Source: Zantedeschia hybrid cultivar
Taxonomy: Eukaryota > Streptophyta > Magnoliopsida > Alismatales > Araceae
Length of the DNA: 64,000 nucleotides
Assembly: GCA_030544215.1 (NCBI GenBank)
Contig: JARZZO010000011.1
Location: forward strand, 17,996,501 to 18,060,500
Direction: 5' to 3'
Part shown: positions 1 through 10,458 of the stretch, piece by piece
Layout of the letters: every line of letters begins with the position of its first letter
Numbering within the stretch: the first letter of the stretch is position 1
Made by a program: the position numbers and the translations under genes
The notes under the pieces: model-generated
What the model saw: only the letters and a program-made list of their open reading frames with translations
The model's database searches: none
Told to the model about the DNA's origin: nothing

Positions 1-752
1 ATTTATTTTTGCTTTTAAATCGGAAATCGAAAACGAAAACAGAAGTAAACGAAAGTTCCCTCTAACACCAGCACTATATTAATAAGTTATTTAAAATCAT
101 TCTTAATATTCACTTTTTGATAAATTTTCTTCTAATAATTAAAAAATGTAAATCTACAAAGTTTTAATATATGTAAAAAGTAACAATCTATGAATTTTGA
201 AATTTAAAATTTACTTTACCTATCAATTCTAATTTACATATGTATATACCTGAACGTGTGCCGTAAAGTCATATTAAAATTTTAAAAAATTTCCAACTTC
301 TTACCTTCGTTAACGGATGCGGAAATAAGTGTTTCAATTTTTGACTCCTATAATTATCGGAAATCTATTTTCATTTTAATAACTTAACGGGTGATCTTTA
401 ACAGAATTCTTTATCCATTAATAAAAATAAAAACAAAACAAATAATCGAAACTCAAGTATCTATTGACAGTCTAATATGTGCTCTTTCCATACTCCTTAG
501 ACTCTTTTTTTTCTTTTTTTTTACCACATATTCCTACGGCTCTCAATGTCCCGTGCAACATCTCATTCGTACAGAAAGGTATTCAACTACGATTGCGTTA
601 TCAAATTACCCGGTTCCACTTTACAGTTTCACAGGGCACCCAAGAGAGTCCAGCTGGCGAGAGCCGCCTGTAATTGGGCTTCTTCCAAATTCCAGTCCAT
701 CCCCGCGTAACCATCGCATTGCTCTTCCCGAGGATCTCTACATCAGAGAACA
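1..752. other. AT-rich intergenic DNA
   Basis: No gene seen. The stretch is strongly AT-rich with poly-T runs (around 508-522). The small open frames here have no recognisable domain or gene-like composition. Confidence 0.6.
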
Positions 753-1647
753 AAAGGTGATGTAGACTGGATCTATCACGACCGGATTCCGAGGCTGGAA
801 CCCGGAGAAATGGATCCGAAGCCGGTTCGGATCGGTGTTATGGAGGCCCGACGGGGATCCGGAAGGCCGAGGAGGCGGAGGCGGAGGCGAAGACGAGGGT
901 CCGAAGGCCGAAGGGCGCTTCGGTCGGCGCGGGCTCGTCTCCGGGAAGTCGGGGCCGAGTCTCCCGTTGCGGGGCAGCCGTCGCACGGCGTCGAGACCAG
1001 GGAGAGGAGTCCGAGGTCGGCGGCCGAGACCGACTCGGAAAAGTCGGCGATGATTCGAACCGAGCTCCTGCAGGAGGGAAAGAAGAAGAAACCGGTCAGC
1101 AGGAGTCCCGGGCTTTGGCCCTTAGGAACCCCCTCCGACGGTCAAGTTAGCTCCTGAAGATGATTCGATTCAGAAGGCAAGAAGTAGCTTTAATGCTATT
1201 CGGACCGTAGTCCTTAAGGGTCTCGGAGGCAAAGAGTTGCATACCTTTGGCAATAAATAGCGGTGTATTTATAGCAGAGGATAGAGGTTGGTTAACGGTG
1301 GTAGTCGATATAGGACTATGTTTGGGCTTACCGGTAAACCGCCATAGTGCCTGATCCGCCACCGGAGTGGGCCGGACTCGGCTATCGGGCCGAAGGGGGT
1401 TGGGCCGCTAAGGGGCCGAAGCCTGCTGGGCCTTGAGCTGCCGTGCCATTCCCGGGCCGAAGGCTAGCGGGCCGCTGACGGGCTGAAGCCTGTTGGGCCG
1501 GGAGCGACGGTGCCGCTTACTGGGCCGAGGGCCGCTGGGCCGCTTACGGGCTGGAGGCTCCCGGAGGGCCTGATACTGCTGCTGTTGGGCTGAACGGGGT
1601 TTGGGCCCGCTCTAATGGACCGAATCGGATTCTGCCTCATCAAAAGG
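753..1647 (-). mobile_element. Solo LTR of Ty3 family B with 5-bp target duplication
   Basis: The body, 758-1642 (885 bp), starts TGATGTAG and ends CTGCCTCATCA on the plus strand, so it has TGATG...CATCA ends. It is flanked by perfect AAAGG duplications at 753-757 and 1643-1647. Read on the minus strand it is clearly homologous to the 5' LTR beginning at 59700: both start TGATGAGGCAGAATCCGATT, and they share GGCCCA-rich U3, a TATAAATA box (minus strand, 1266-1273) and a long GC-rich R/U5 ending near CGGAATCCGGTCGTG. No internal retrotransposon sequence is attached, so this is a solo LTR left by LTR-LTR recombination. Arg-rich open frames inside it are by-products of GC content. Confidence 0.9.
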
Positions 1648-1689
1648 AAAAAGAGATCTTTACATATATGTTTCGAAACCAAATTAAAT

Positions 1690-2035
1690 TTACTTCTATG
1701 CTACCAACTTTTACATATTATTTCTATTGTTCCTAAAATCTAAAAAATGTTGTGATTATATTTTCCCATCAAAATATTTTTAAATCAAATCTAAAGATTT
1801 CACATGTATGTTCCTAAATTCACTAATATTGTCCATATATACTCTTAAATTCATTAAAATCTTACATATGTATCATAATGTTATCAAGATTTATGAAATC
1901 TTTTTCACATATTTGATTGAAGTTCACATTATTTTGAGAAAGAGATGTAAGCACAACATTGTTGAGATTTAAGGATATTGAAAATAATACGTAAGAGTTA
2001 AACGTATAGATGCAAATATAATTTTTTTTATAAAT
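1690..2035. mobile_element. Old foldback MITE, same family as 50983-51333
   Basis: The left half contains phrases such as CACATGTATGTTCCTAAATT, and the right half read backwards contains TTGCATCTATACGTTTAACTC. Both match the two arms of the MULE-like foldback element at 50983-51333. The ends are worn and no target duplication was found, so the boundaries are approximate. Confidence 0.5.
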
Positions 2036-2054
2036 ATATATATGTATATATATA
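2028..2054. repeat. AT microsatellite
   Basis: Imperfect (TA)n run at the edge of the foldback element. Confidence 0.6.
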
Positions 2055-2289
2055 AATTCTAATAAAAAATAATAACGGTCACTGGTAAGTGGCATACATT
2101 ATTGCCGAAGTTACTGCACGATGCGGTAGAAACAATCATTTTCAACACTTTTACATAATACAAGTTTAGGGTAACTGAAATGACAAAAATGCTCTCGTTT
2201 TGACAACAAAAAGGCTTTAAATTCTACATTATTTTATTTTTTTAACCTCACTCTTTTATTTTTTTTATACGTCTATGTCGAATTTAATG

Positions 2290-3135
2290 TTAATTTTGAC
2301 GTCCGCAGGACCACAATTCGCGTCTGCTGTCTCCAAATGACCTGGATCGAGGGCGGCGGGCGGACGGGCACCAACCGCTGGAAGGCCCATCGATAAGAGA
2401 CCACCGAATGACCTCGTGCGTCGGGCCCCACGCCCCGCTAAAGTTCAATTTGACGGTGATCACCGCACATGACAGAAAAATACAGAGAAGAGAGACACCA
2501 GGCAGGAGACCACCAACTATGATCCCTCCCCTGTCTCTTCCGGCGACAAGCTTTGCGTTCTGGTCCGGTTCGGGTCGGGTCGGAGGAGATCCGAATGTTC
2601 CCTCGGATACTTTCCCCCTTATCGGCCATATCGCCGTCACACACACACCTTAAACACGATGGCTTTTGAATCCTACATAGAATCCATGCGCTCTGACCCG
2701 AAATCCCCGAAACGGCGTTCCGGGAAACCCTCCCCGCCGCCTTTAGCAGTCCCGTCTTGGCGTGATCATCTCGCCGCTGTTCCACCTGTGTGACGCTCAT
2801 CGTCGAACACGTTTCCGAAACGCCACTTTTGGCCGTCTGATTGCCAGGAGTAAACGTATGGTCAGTACCGATTTCTTAAATTGTTAGAGTGGGACCCGCA
2901 AGTGAAGACTCCCCCGGAAAAGGACATATCTGGCCTCCAAGTAACATTCCAGGCTTCCAGCACCTGTTTTTTCACAACGTAACGGCGTGTGCGGGACTCT
3001 AACCTGAAGAGACGCCCGTTTAACTGCGCGATCAACATCACAGGGCTCGGGTCTCTCCTTCGTGGTCGGTTCCTACTTCGTTTGATGACGTCAGCGACGG
3101 GAATCTCGCAACCACGGCGCCCCCGTTGCCGAGCT
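2290..3135 (+). promoter_or_regulatory. GC-richer upstream region of the CIPK gene
   Basis: About 850 bp upstream of the kinase gene is much less AT-rich than the DNA before it and holds no credible gene. It carries a perfect TGACGTCA palindrome (3086-3093), the core bound by plant bZIP/TGA-type factors, about 50 bp upstream of the TATA box. Assigning it as promoter follows from position; the bZIP site is a motif match only. Confidence 0.5.
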
Positions 3136-3143
3136 TATAAAAG
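3136..3143 (+). promoter_or_regulatory. TATA box of the CIPK gene
   Basis: TATAAAAG lies in the context GAGCTTATAAAAGGAGG. Transcription would be expected to start about 30 bp downstream, near 3165-3175, just before the CT repeat. Confidence 0.7.
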
Positions 3144-3192
3144 GAGGGCAAAAGACCCGGAGTGAGAGTTTTCTCTTGAAGAGTTCAATAAT

Positions 3193-3218
3193 TCTCTCTC
3201 TCTCTCTCTCTCTCTCTC
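3193..3218 (+). repeat. (TC)n tract in the CIPK leader
   Basis: An uninterrupted TC dinucleotide run lies just after the inferred transcription start. Pyrimidine-rich patches at this position are common in plant promoters and leaders. Confidence 0.8.
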
Positions 3219-3316
3219 AAAACCAGAGAGGAAGGAGACGAGGGGAAACCCTAGCTCTCTCCCGCCGCCGCGCTCCTCCCTCCAGTTCCCTCCGAGCAGG
3301 ATCGTCCCCACAGGGA

Positions 3317-3346
3317 ATGCAGCACGATGAGGGGATCAGACACTGA
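3317..3346 (+). CDS. Upstream ORF 1 in the CIPK leader
   Basis: This is the first ATG after the inferred transcription start. It encodes nine residues and ends at TGA. It overlaps upstream ORF 2 in another frame. Whether it is translated cannot be told from sequence. Confidence 0.35.
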   Translation: MQHDEGIRH

Positions 3347-3413
3347 TCTTGGCGGGAGGCGCAAGCGCCGCACCGGCAGGACCTGCCACCGGAAGCACAT
3401 CGAAGACGGGTAG
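3327..3413 (+). CDS. Upstream ORF 2 (28 aa, basic) in the CIPK leader
   Basis: The ATG at 3327 opens a 28-codon frame ending TAG at 3411-3413, about 138 nt before the kinase start. The peptide is rich in Arg, Lys and Gly. These two are the only upstream ATGs between the inferred start site and the kinase ATG. A scanning ribosome would meet both first, so they could lower kinase translation. No conservation data are available, so the role is inferred. Confidence 0.35.
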   Translation: MRGSDTDLGGRRKRRTGRTCHRKHIEDG

Positions 3414-3550
3414 ACGCTTTGGTCTGTCTCCATAGCAGAGCTCCTCGACTTCTTCTTCGAAGCCAAGCTCCCCCGCCGCCGCCTCCACTTTCTCCTCTTC
3501 CTATTCTTTTCCGATTATCTGTGCGTTCTTTTTGTTCGGTCACCGTGGTG

Positions 3551-4879
3551 ATGGAGGAGGTGTCGCCTCCCGCTGCCGCCTCCGGCGGCAAGGCGGTCCT
3601 CCACGGCAAGTACGAGATGGGGCGCCTCCTCGGCCATGGCACTTTTGCCAAGGTATACCTTGCTAAGAACATCCAGACGGGGCGAAGCGTGGCCATGAAG
3701 GTGGTGGGTAAGGAGAAGGTGATCAAGGTGGGGATGATGGAGCAGGTGAAGCGCGAGATATCGGTGATGAAGATGGTGTCCCACCCCAACATCGTGGAGC
3801 TCCACGAGGTGATGGCGACCAAGACCAAGATCTACTTCGCTATGGAGCTCGTCCGCGGCGGCGAGCTCTTCTCCAAGATCGCCCGGGGCGGCCGCCTCAA
3901 GGAGGACGCCGCCCGCGCCTACTTCCGCCAGCTGATCTCCGCCGTCGACTTCTGCCACTCCCGCGGCGTCTACCACCGAGACCTCAAGCCTGAGAACCTA
4001 CTTCTTGACGACGCCGGTAACCTCAAGATCGCCGACTTCGGTCTCAGCGCCTTCGCTGACCACCTCCACCCCGACGGTCTCCTCCACACCACCTGTGGCA
4101 CCCCGGCCTACGTCGCTCCCGAGGTCATCGGCAAGAAGGGCTACGACGGCGCCAAGGCGGACCTTTGGTCCTGCGGCGTCATCCTCTACGTTCTCCTCGC
4201 CGGTTTCCTTCCTTTCCAGGACGACAACGTCGTCGCCATGTACAAGAAGATCCAGCGCGGCGACTTCAAATGCCCGCCCTGGTTCTCCTCCGACGCCCGC
4301 CGCCTGGTGACCAAGCTGCTGGACCCCAACCCCAACACCAGAATCACAGTGACCAAGCTCATGGAGACCCCATGGTTCAGGAAATCCGTGCCCAGCGCCG
4401 TCAGGTCCGCCGCGGCACAGCAGCCCGGGGAGGAAGACGAGGACGACCTCGGCGGCAAGAACTGGGGCAAGGAGAAGCCCGAGAGCCTCAACGCCTTCCA
4501 CATCATATCGCTCTCGCAGGGCTTCGACCTCTCGCCGCTGTTCGAGGACGGGGAGAGGAGGGCGGAGAGGGCGGAGGGGATGCGCTTCGCGACCAAGGAG
4601 CCGGCGAGCGGGGTCATCTCCCGGCTGGAGGGGGTAGCCTCCCGGGTGGCCGGGCAGTTCAAGGTGCGGAAGAGCGAGACGGGGGTGCGGCTGGAGCGGC
4701 AGGAGAGGGGGCGGAAGGGTCGGCTGACGGTGGCGGCGGAGATCTTCACGGTTGCGCCGTCGCTGCTAGTGGTGGAGGTGAAGAAGGACCGCGGCGACAC
4801 GCTCGAGTACCGGAGCTTCTGCAGCGACGAGCTCCGGCCGGCGCTCAAGGACATCGTGTGGGCCTCCTCCGACAGCTAG
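3551..4879 (+). CDS. CIPK: CBL-interacting protein kinase (CIPK / SnRK3), 442 aa
   Basis: Ser/Thr kinase that is recruited and activated by calcineurin-B-like calcium sensors and phosphorylates transporters and signalling proteins. The kinase domain (about 21-276) shows the glycine loop GHGTFAKVY (28-36), ATP-binding Lys50, helix-C Glu69, HRDLKPEN with catalytic Asp144, DFG at 162-164, an activation loop with TTCGTPAYVAPE, and APE at 189-191. The regulatory part holds the NAF/FISL motif LNAFHIISLS (NAF 314-316), which binds CBLs and autoinhibits the kinase, then a region consistent with the PP2C-binding PPI motif. Length is normal for the family. The open frame extends upstream of 3551 but holds no ATG, so 3551 is the first in-frame ATG. 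The gene has no intron, placing it in the intronless CIPK clade. From memory the C-terminus resembles rice CIPK14/15-type proteins, but I cannot fix the paralogue. Codons are strongly G/C-ending, unlike the surrounding DNA. Confidence 0.95.
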   Translation: MEEVSPPAAASGGKAVLHGKYEMGRLLGHGTFAKVYLAKNIQTGRSVAMKVVGKEKVIKVGMMEQVKREISVMKMVSHPNIVELHEVMATKTKIYFAMELVRGGELFSKIARGGRLKEDAARAYFRQLISAVDFCHSRGVYHRDLKPENLLLDDAGNLKIADFGLSAFADHLHPDGLLHTTCGTPAYVAPEVIGKKGYDGAKADLWSCGVILYVLLAGFLPFQDDNVVAMYKKIQRGDFKCPPWFSSDARRLVTKLLDPNPNTRITVTKLMETPWFRKSVPSAVRSAAAQQPGEEDEDDLGGKNWGKEKPESLNAFHIISLSQGFDLSPLFEDGERRAERAEGMRFATKEPASGVISRLEGVASRVAGQFKVRKSETGVRLERQERGRKGRLTVAAEIFTVAPSLLVVEVKKDRGDTLEYRSFCSDELRPALKDIVWASSDS

Positions 4880-6767
4880 GCCACCACGGCCGCCTGACCC
4901 AGAGCAGCAGCACAAGGACCATCTGCGGCGCCATGTTTGTCCCATTTGCTTCCTAGCTAGCTAGCTATTATTACCTTCCTCTTTGTTTTTACTGCCATTA
5001 GATTCCCTGGGCGGCCATAAAAATGGCAGCTTTGTGAAAAATTTCTACCCGGGAGATGAATTGCTACTGTGCCTTGTCCTTTGTGGTTATTGCTGTGGTG
5101 CGATGTGTGCTTTGTTACATATCCGTTCCTGTTTGTACAAAGGCGTCGGTCCTTGTGTTTGTTTTGTAGCAGATTTAAAGCTGAAGGGAATGTGTTGCTG
5201 TTGGGTTATCATCAGATGTGTGGACCGATGAAGGCCTCACATATGAAAGGGTAAATTAACATATCTAGTGTTTTTTGCTTTTCAGTTTTTATGAATTAGC
5301 TCTTGCAATCTTTTTATTACTCTCCACAATTTTTTTAATACTCCTTAAGAAAGCTGCTCTCTCGCTAGTAACTGTGGTAAAAAGGAATATTCACAGAATA
5401 TTCTTTTTACACAAATATTTTAACTAAAGTATATTAGGAATGCTTTTTGCAAGTATTTCTTGTATATTCTTCTCATTTGACAATTGTTAACCAAGAAGGC
5501 CTTTTTAGGATGGTTCAAAAATTTTGGAAGGTTTAAAATAGATATGACGATTGTGGAGAATGTAAGGATTGAAAAGTAATTAAGTTCACTAAGCATGCTT
5601 TGATGATTGTACATTTGTTTACAAAGTTGATTGGTGAATATATAAGATTATTTTATAGTTATATGGTGCTGCTATACGATTTTTTTCGTATATATATTCT
5701 TATAAACATCATATTTGTATGTCTCCTTCTGACACCTACATATTATCAAAAATACTTCTGACATTATTTTAAAATGTAATGATTATATCTTTCCGTTGAA
5801 ATTGTTTGCAAAGTTCCACAGAAGACGGGTATATATATATATATATATACAAGAAGTTAGGAGAATTTATGCAAAAATATCTATATTGATCTAGCATATT
5901 CTGTTGGACTGTACATCATTTTTTACTAGAAAAGTATAACTTTCTTTAGAATATTTTAAGTAATTTATAGCAATCCAGAGCATATATAAATATGATAGTT
6001 TATAAAAATATACATTCAAAAAACCCAAAGCTTATGCTACGTTATGAAAACTACTTGTGTTTGAAAATTGAAGGGGCCATGTGAAAGATGCTGCACGGTC
6101 TGCAGTTGCATGAGTTTTCTGTTGTCTAAAAAGGTTACATGAGTTTGTTGAGTTCAGTATTTTAAAGATTAGATTGAATCGACTAGTTAATCAAAAACAA
6201 TAGAACCAATGTCTAGTCTCATCCAAAAACCGTCAGTCTTTAAAATAATTGATGTAACATCTTAAAATTACTAATTTAATCTTGTTCATGTGAAAACCAG
6301 CTGCTTCAAAGTCAAGTAATATATTTTCTTCTAGAAAAATCTCGTTTCAGATTATTTAAATCTGAACTCAAGGCCACTATTCATACAAAAAATATGAATA
6401 ATATAAAAACACTATTAAAAGCTCAATGAATTTTGTGCCAAAAAATAAATGCAAACGTACATAATGTGTATATGTTAAATATTGTTTGAAAGTGAATTTT
6501 TTTTAAACTGGTATATATGTTAAATATTATTTAATATATTAGATATTATTTAGCTAAGCAAAACAGTCCGGTCAAAAATCATATTTTAAGCAGTCAGGCC
6601 AAATGAGTAATTCAAAGTATAAAAAAGGCACGTTTTTGCTGAGGAATTCAAAGTTAGCCAAGCATATTCAATTTTTTTTACCACATTTGAAAAATACTAC
6701 GCACATAAATTATGTATTTGTTATTTGTATTTTTTTTAAGGTGAACGAGAGGACACCCCAAAAATCT
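4880..6767 (+). other. CIPK 3'UTR, then AT-rich intergenic DNA
   Basis: The first 300-400 bp after the stop is probably the kinase 3'UTR; no clear poly(A) signal can be chosen. Beyond about 5250 the DNA is AT-rich with no gene. It holds a short inverted repeat (GGAATATTC/GAATATTCTT, about 5381-5408) and a (TA)n run at 5830-5849. Confidence 0.5.
5830..5849. repeat. (TA)n microsatellite
   Basis: Perfect TA dinucleotide run in intergenic DNA. Confidence 0.8.
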
Positions 6768-7011
6768 CTATGAAAAAGACCCAAAAGCCACAAGGGACCC
6801 ACCAGCCACATGGTCCAATGTGACTAAAGTTCTTAAAAGAACACACAAGCAATGGCCCTCGAGACTCTTGCACCCTAAAATCCAAGAGTCGGGAATAGGA
6901 GAGGCTACAATCATGCAGTCCATCAACGGCCAGGAGAACGCTCCCACGTCCATCCGACTAACGACCACTGAAAGCCAACAAATCCTGAAAGGGTTTTACC
7001 ACGCTTGTTTG

Positions 7012-7405
7012 TGGGTGTCAATGGAGGGGACCAACCTGTGTCTAATTTGATCTAACTTATATTAAACGAAATTGGTTTGACTCAAATTATATAAATTAGG
7101 TTGAGTTAAATTTTAGTTGACATTAGTTAAATTTGAATTGAATTGGGCTGAAAATAAGTTGATCCAATTTATTGACTTTTATAATAATTCATACAAAAAA
7201 TAAAATATTTTTAACAAATCATTTATAAACAGGGTCAGTTCAATTCAACCCACTCACTATTGAATTGAGACTGAATTTGGGTTGTATTTGAGTTAAATTC
7301 GGACTGAATTTAAGTTGGGCTAAAATTAGACCGAATTATTTTGAATTAAGTTTAGACCCAAATTATCACATAACGTAGTCCAGTCCGTCCGATTTACATC
7401 TCTAC
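7012..7405. mobile_element. Possible degenerate hAT-like MITE
   Basis: The left end, GGGTGTCAATGG, and the reverse complement of the right end, GAGATGTAAATCGG, resemble the TAGNGNTGNNAA ends of plant hAT MITEs. The interior is made of degenerate GGGTTGAATT-like words on both arms. No target duplication was found. 6768-7011 just before it is unassigned. The call is tentative. Confidence 0.3.
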
Positions 7406-8208
7406 ACACACTCATCTACTTACACATTCTTCCATGCTTAAATTGATATGGTTGAGTCTTATAATACATGACGGTAAAAATTAAACTCCAACAGATGGGG
7501 AACAATCCTAAAGGGTAAGATAATTAAATATTTTAAAAATTTTGTTGATGTTTATTTTTTTAACATGAGAAAGAAATTTTGGATGGCGCCACGGCACATT
7601 CAATCCGCCTAAGTAATCACCCTTTTTAATTTATGAAAAGGTCAGTAGTATTTACTATCTAAGTACTAAGTACCTCTAGTCCGTGTTCCTGATTAACACA
7701 TGAATAATAAGTAATTTACAAAAAGTGAAAAAATGTTCCATTTCTCATACTTTCGAGTAGAGTCCTCTGTATGAACATTCATCACTAACATTTGATAGCA
7801 AGTACTTTAGACTAAGCTGCATATTTTATCAGATAATATTCTCATAGTGTTAATTTTGTTGTATATTTTTTGCCGAATCAGACTAAAAGTAGCAAGTTAC
7901 ACTTTGTAAAACTAAAATTGTACCGTTTCCGGTATATATACTGATTGGAGATGAAACTTTCGGATAAGAACTTTAAAACGGTTTCCCATCTGTAGTACTG
8001 TTCCAACTAATATAAACGTATACAAAATAAACGTTAAACATTTAAATTTATTTCTCATTTACCTGGTTTTATTTGGAAGCGGATCAGGGATACCTCCAAT
8101 ACGTAGGCTTGATCTGTCCAACAGGCCGCACTGTACTGGTCTCCGACACTCCACAGTCCAGTGGTCCACTGGTGTTCCTTATAGGGTGTTTGGACTTCGG
8201 ATACACTT
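7406..8208. other. Intergenic DNA, nothing recognised
   Basis: AT-rich and without a gene-like frame. 8090-8208 is less AT-rich but shows no domain or repeat I can name. Confidence 0.5.
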
Positions 8209-8524
8209 TAGTAACACTTGCTGCAGGTGAAAAAAAAATATTTTTTGAATTTTTTAAAGGTGGGCCCCATAGTTCCTACATGTCCATAGAGACCGATCTT
8301 TAATCAAATGATTCCAAAAGTAGCTGAAAAATAAAAAAATGTTATTGGACTCAACACATTAAAAGAATTTGTTACTGTTCATTGATTTTTCAAATTTTTG
8401 GTCGTCCGATCAGAGATCGGCTTGTATGGACACATAGGACACTCAGAGTCCACCTAAAAAAATTCAAAAAAAAAGAAAAAACTTTTACCCACTGTACTGA
8501 CCCTCAGTGCAGCAAGTGTTGCAC
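8209..8524. mobile_element. Foldback MITE with long inverted arms
   Basis: AACACTTGCTGCA (from 8213) and its reverse complement TGCAGCAAGTGTT (8508-8520) form the tips of two arms of roughly 130-150 bp that match each other imperfectly throughout. For example, CATGTCCATAGAGACCGATC matches the reverse complement of the right arm. The end sequence resembles that of the element at 46202-46492 (both have CTTGCTGCA). A clear target duplication was not found. Related arm sequence recurs near 52840-52935. Confidence 0.7.
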
Positions 8525-9439
8525 CACTTTTTATTAGCTTTTTCTCAAACTTAAAATTAGAAAGAACAATTAGATATTCACTTGTTTCACATGACTTTCA
8601 ATTAGGAATAAGTCCTTTCTTTTGTCGCTCTCTTGAAATGAGAGCACCCCTAGTAAGGATGCAAATGGTCACTAATAATATGATTATTTGACTGATTATT
8701 AACTTAAAGTTAGTTAACAGATGATACATTAAAATTGATATGTATCACAAGTGAGATAACTAATGCGGAAAAATTTTCCCTCTTGGGCTCAACCTGTTAA
8801 AGATGAACCTATTGCTTGGAAGTTGCCCTACCAATAGGATAGCCCAACTATAGGGTTGTCTCAGTAGGTGTGATTTGGAGATTTTGAGTTATTTGTCCGT
8901 TTCATTCTAACTTAATCAAGTGATTGTGTTAATTCATTTGATCCGATCTTGCTATCCATAAATGAATAACGTTAATTACATCTTTCAACGAGGAAAATCC
9001 TTGATTAAACGTCCCAAGAACTTAGAATAACACCCTATGAATGTAGTGGAACTTAGAATAACACCCTATGAATGTAGTGAAAATATCATCGGCAATATGC
9101 ATCATGAAATGAGACAAAAAATTTGATTCTGTATGGTTTATTTCAATTGTTAGCAGACTTTATTTTTTGCAAAATTGATTATGCGACCTATGTTATGAAA
9201 CACAAATTTGCTATTGGCTGTTAAGGTTGTATTTTAAGGATTAAGAAAACTCAAAACATGTGGAAGAGAGTATATAATTGGAAGATTTTTATTTTATTAG
9301 TTGATTTTCTAAGGTTTTTTTTATTATGCAAAGGTGCAATTTATTGTTATGGATTCATGGCTTGACTTGAAAGTGTTTCAAGTTATTTAACATTGACATC
9401 ATGTGTATGCATTTTGATTTCAGATTTTTGGAAGCTTGA
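8525..9439. other. Intergenic DNA with one short duplication
   Basis: No gene seen. Apart from the 31-bp duplication at 9018-9079, nothing recognisable. Confidence 0.5.
9018..9079. repeat. Perfect 31-bp tandem duplication
   Basis: The unit beginning GAACTTAGAATAACACCC occurs at 9018-9048 and again at 9049-9079 without a mismatch, pointing to a recent duplication. Confidence 0.95.
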
Positions 9440-10458
9440 GATTTTCAAAAATATGACTCAGATTTGCTTCGATATTGAATTACAAAGCTAATTCTCAAAC
9501 TCTTGCAGAGTAGTAGAATCAACCTCAAAGTGAGTTGAAGATTTATCTTTAACTTCTTTTGAAAAATGCTTCAAATGAGTGTGCAAAAGGATTTCAAAAA
9601 TTCTTATTACTGATATAATGCATTTTGAACGTTGGTTTCAAGTTTTGAAGGTTTAAAATTTGACAAAGTATGGCTCTTAGAAATTAATTCTGCAAACTCC
9701 TACAAGGTCATACAATCAACTGCATGATGCGCATTTTGGAGATTTATTTTTTTATTCTTTTTTAAATGTATCGAATTAATGTATAAAAAGTTTTTTATAA
9801 TTCCTTATGGTTGTCCTTCAACTGTAAATAGCAAACATTGCCAATCATGTGAATACTTATTTATTTTTTAAAGAAAAAACCCACATAAGGAAAAGTTGAA
9901 AATGCTTCTTTTGTAAAATCATTCGGATGTTTGGCCTAAATATGTCTTTATTCTTATGGGAAAAGAGTTTACCAATTATAGATACACATTAGATGCACAT
10001 GAAAATTGAGTTCCTTTTGAGCATGACTCTGTGAATAGGTTGAAAAATCAACTGATTATTTTAAAAAATCAAAGAGATTCTTATGCAAATGAATTGTGCA
10101 TGCATATAGAGTGATTTTTGTGGTATTTTATTTTGAAAAAGGCACTGTTTATTGAAATCTGAATAGCTTAGATACATATGTACAAAAATCTTCTTAAAGG
10201 TGAGTGTGTGAGGATGTTGTAGAATCAACCTGATGCTTTTTGAAAAAGCAACCAAAGTTGTAAGTGACCGGAATGTATTATCTAAATGATTATTTTTTTT
10301 AATGTCTTTCCTGTGGAAAACGAGTTGACTTGTTCTTGCAAATATGCAAATGTACAAGTGGGATTGTTTGTTTAAACGTCAACAAGTTGCATAATTAACC
10401 TAATCTTTTAGAAAACCGAAGATGCATCATGCAAATGACTTACCTATGATGTTCAAAT
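9440..10458. repeat. Left block of a degenerate tandem array of about 175-bp units
   Basis: Related words (GTTGYAxAATCAACCTGAT) recur at about 9506, 9699, 10046, 10213 and 10385, spaced by roughly one or two units of 170-190 bp. Other shared words lie at matching offsets within units (GCAAATGA, then TTTTTGTGG..TTTT, then CGAGTTGACTT). The array continues at 12021-12100 and 26443-27000, interrupted by two LTR insertions. No coding potential. Confidence 0.7.

Noticed and set aside
810..1157. Arg-rich open frames as a small protein gene
   Set aside because: They lie wholly inside the solo LTR and reflect its GC-rich R/U5.
2290..2800. Minus-strand frames upstream of CIPK
   Set aside because: No domain, and the region is best explained as promoter DNA; composition alone keeps the frames open.
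3419..3550. N-terminal extension of the CIPK frame
   Set aside because: The frame is open back to a TTG at 3419 but has no ATG before 3551, and the added residues are low-complexity Pro/Arg/Ser. CIPK proteins normally start as at 3551.
4165..4956. Long Arg/Gly/Ala-rich frame overlapping the kinase
   Set aside because: It is the reverse or shifted reading of a very GC-rich coding exon; the kinase frame has the domain evidence.
5381..5408. Inverted repeat as a terminator or MITE
   Set aside because: Short and AT-rich, no flanking duplication and no gene end that needs it; such hairpins are expected by chance here.
9440..10458. CRISPR-like repeat array
   Set aside because: Units are about 175 bp and degenerate throughout, with no short identical repeats or unique spacers; the DNA is from a plant nucleus.
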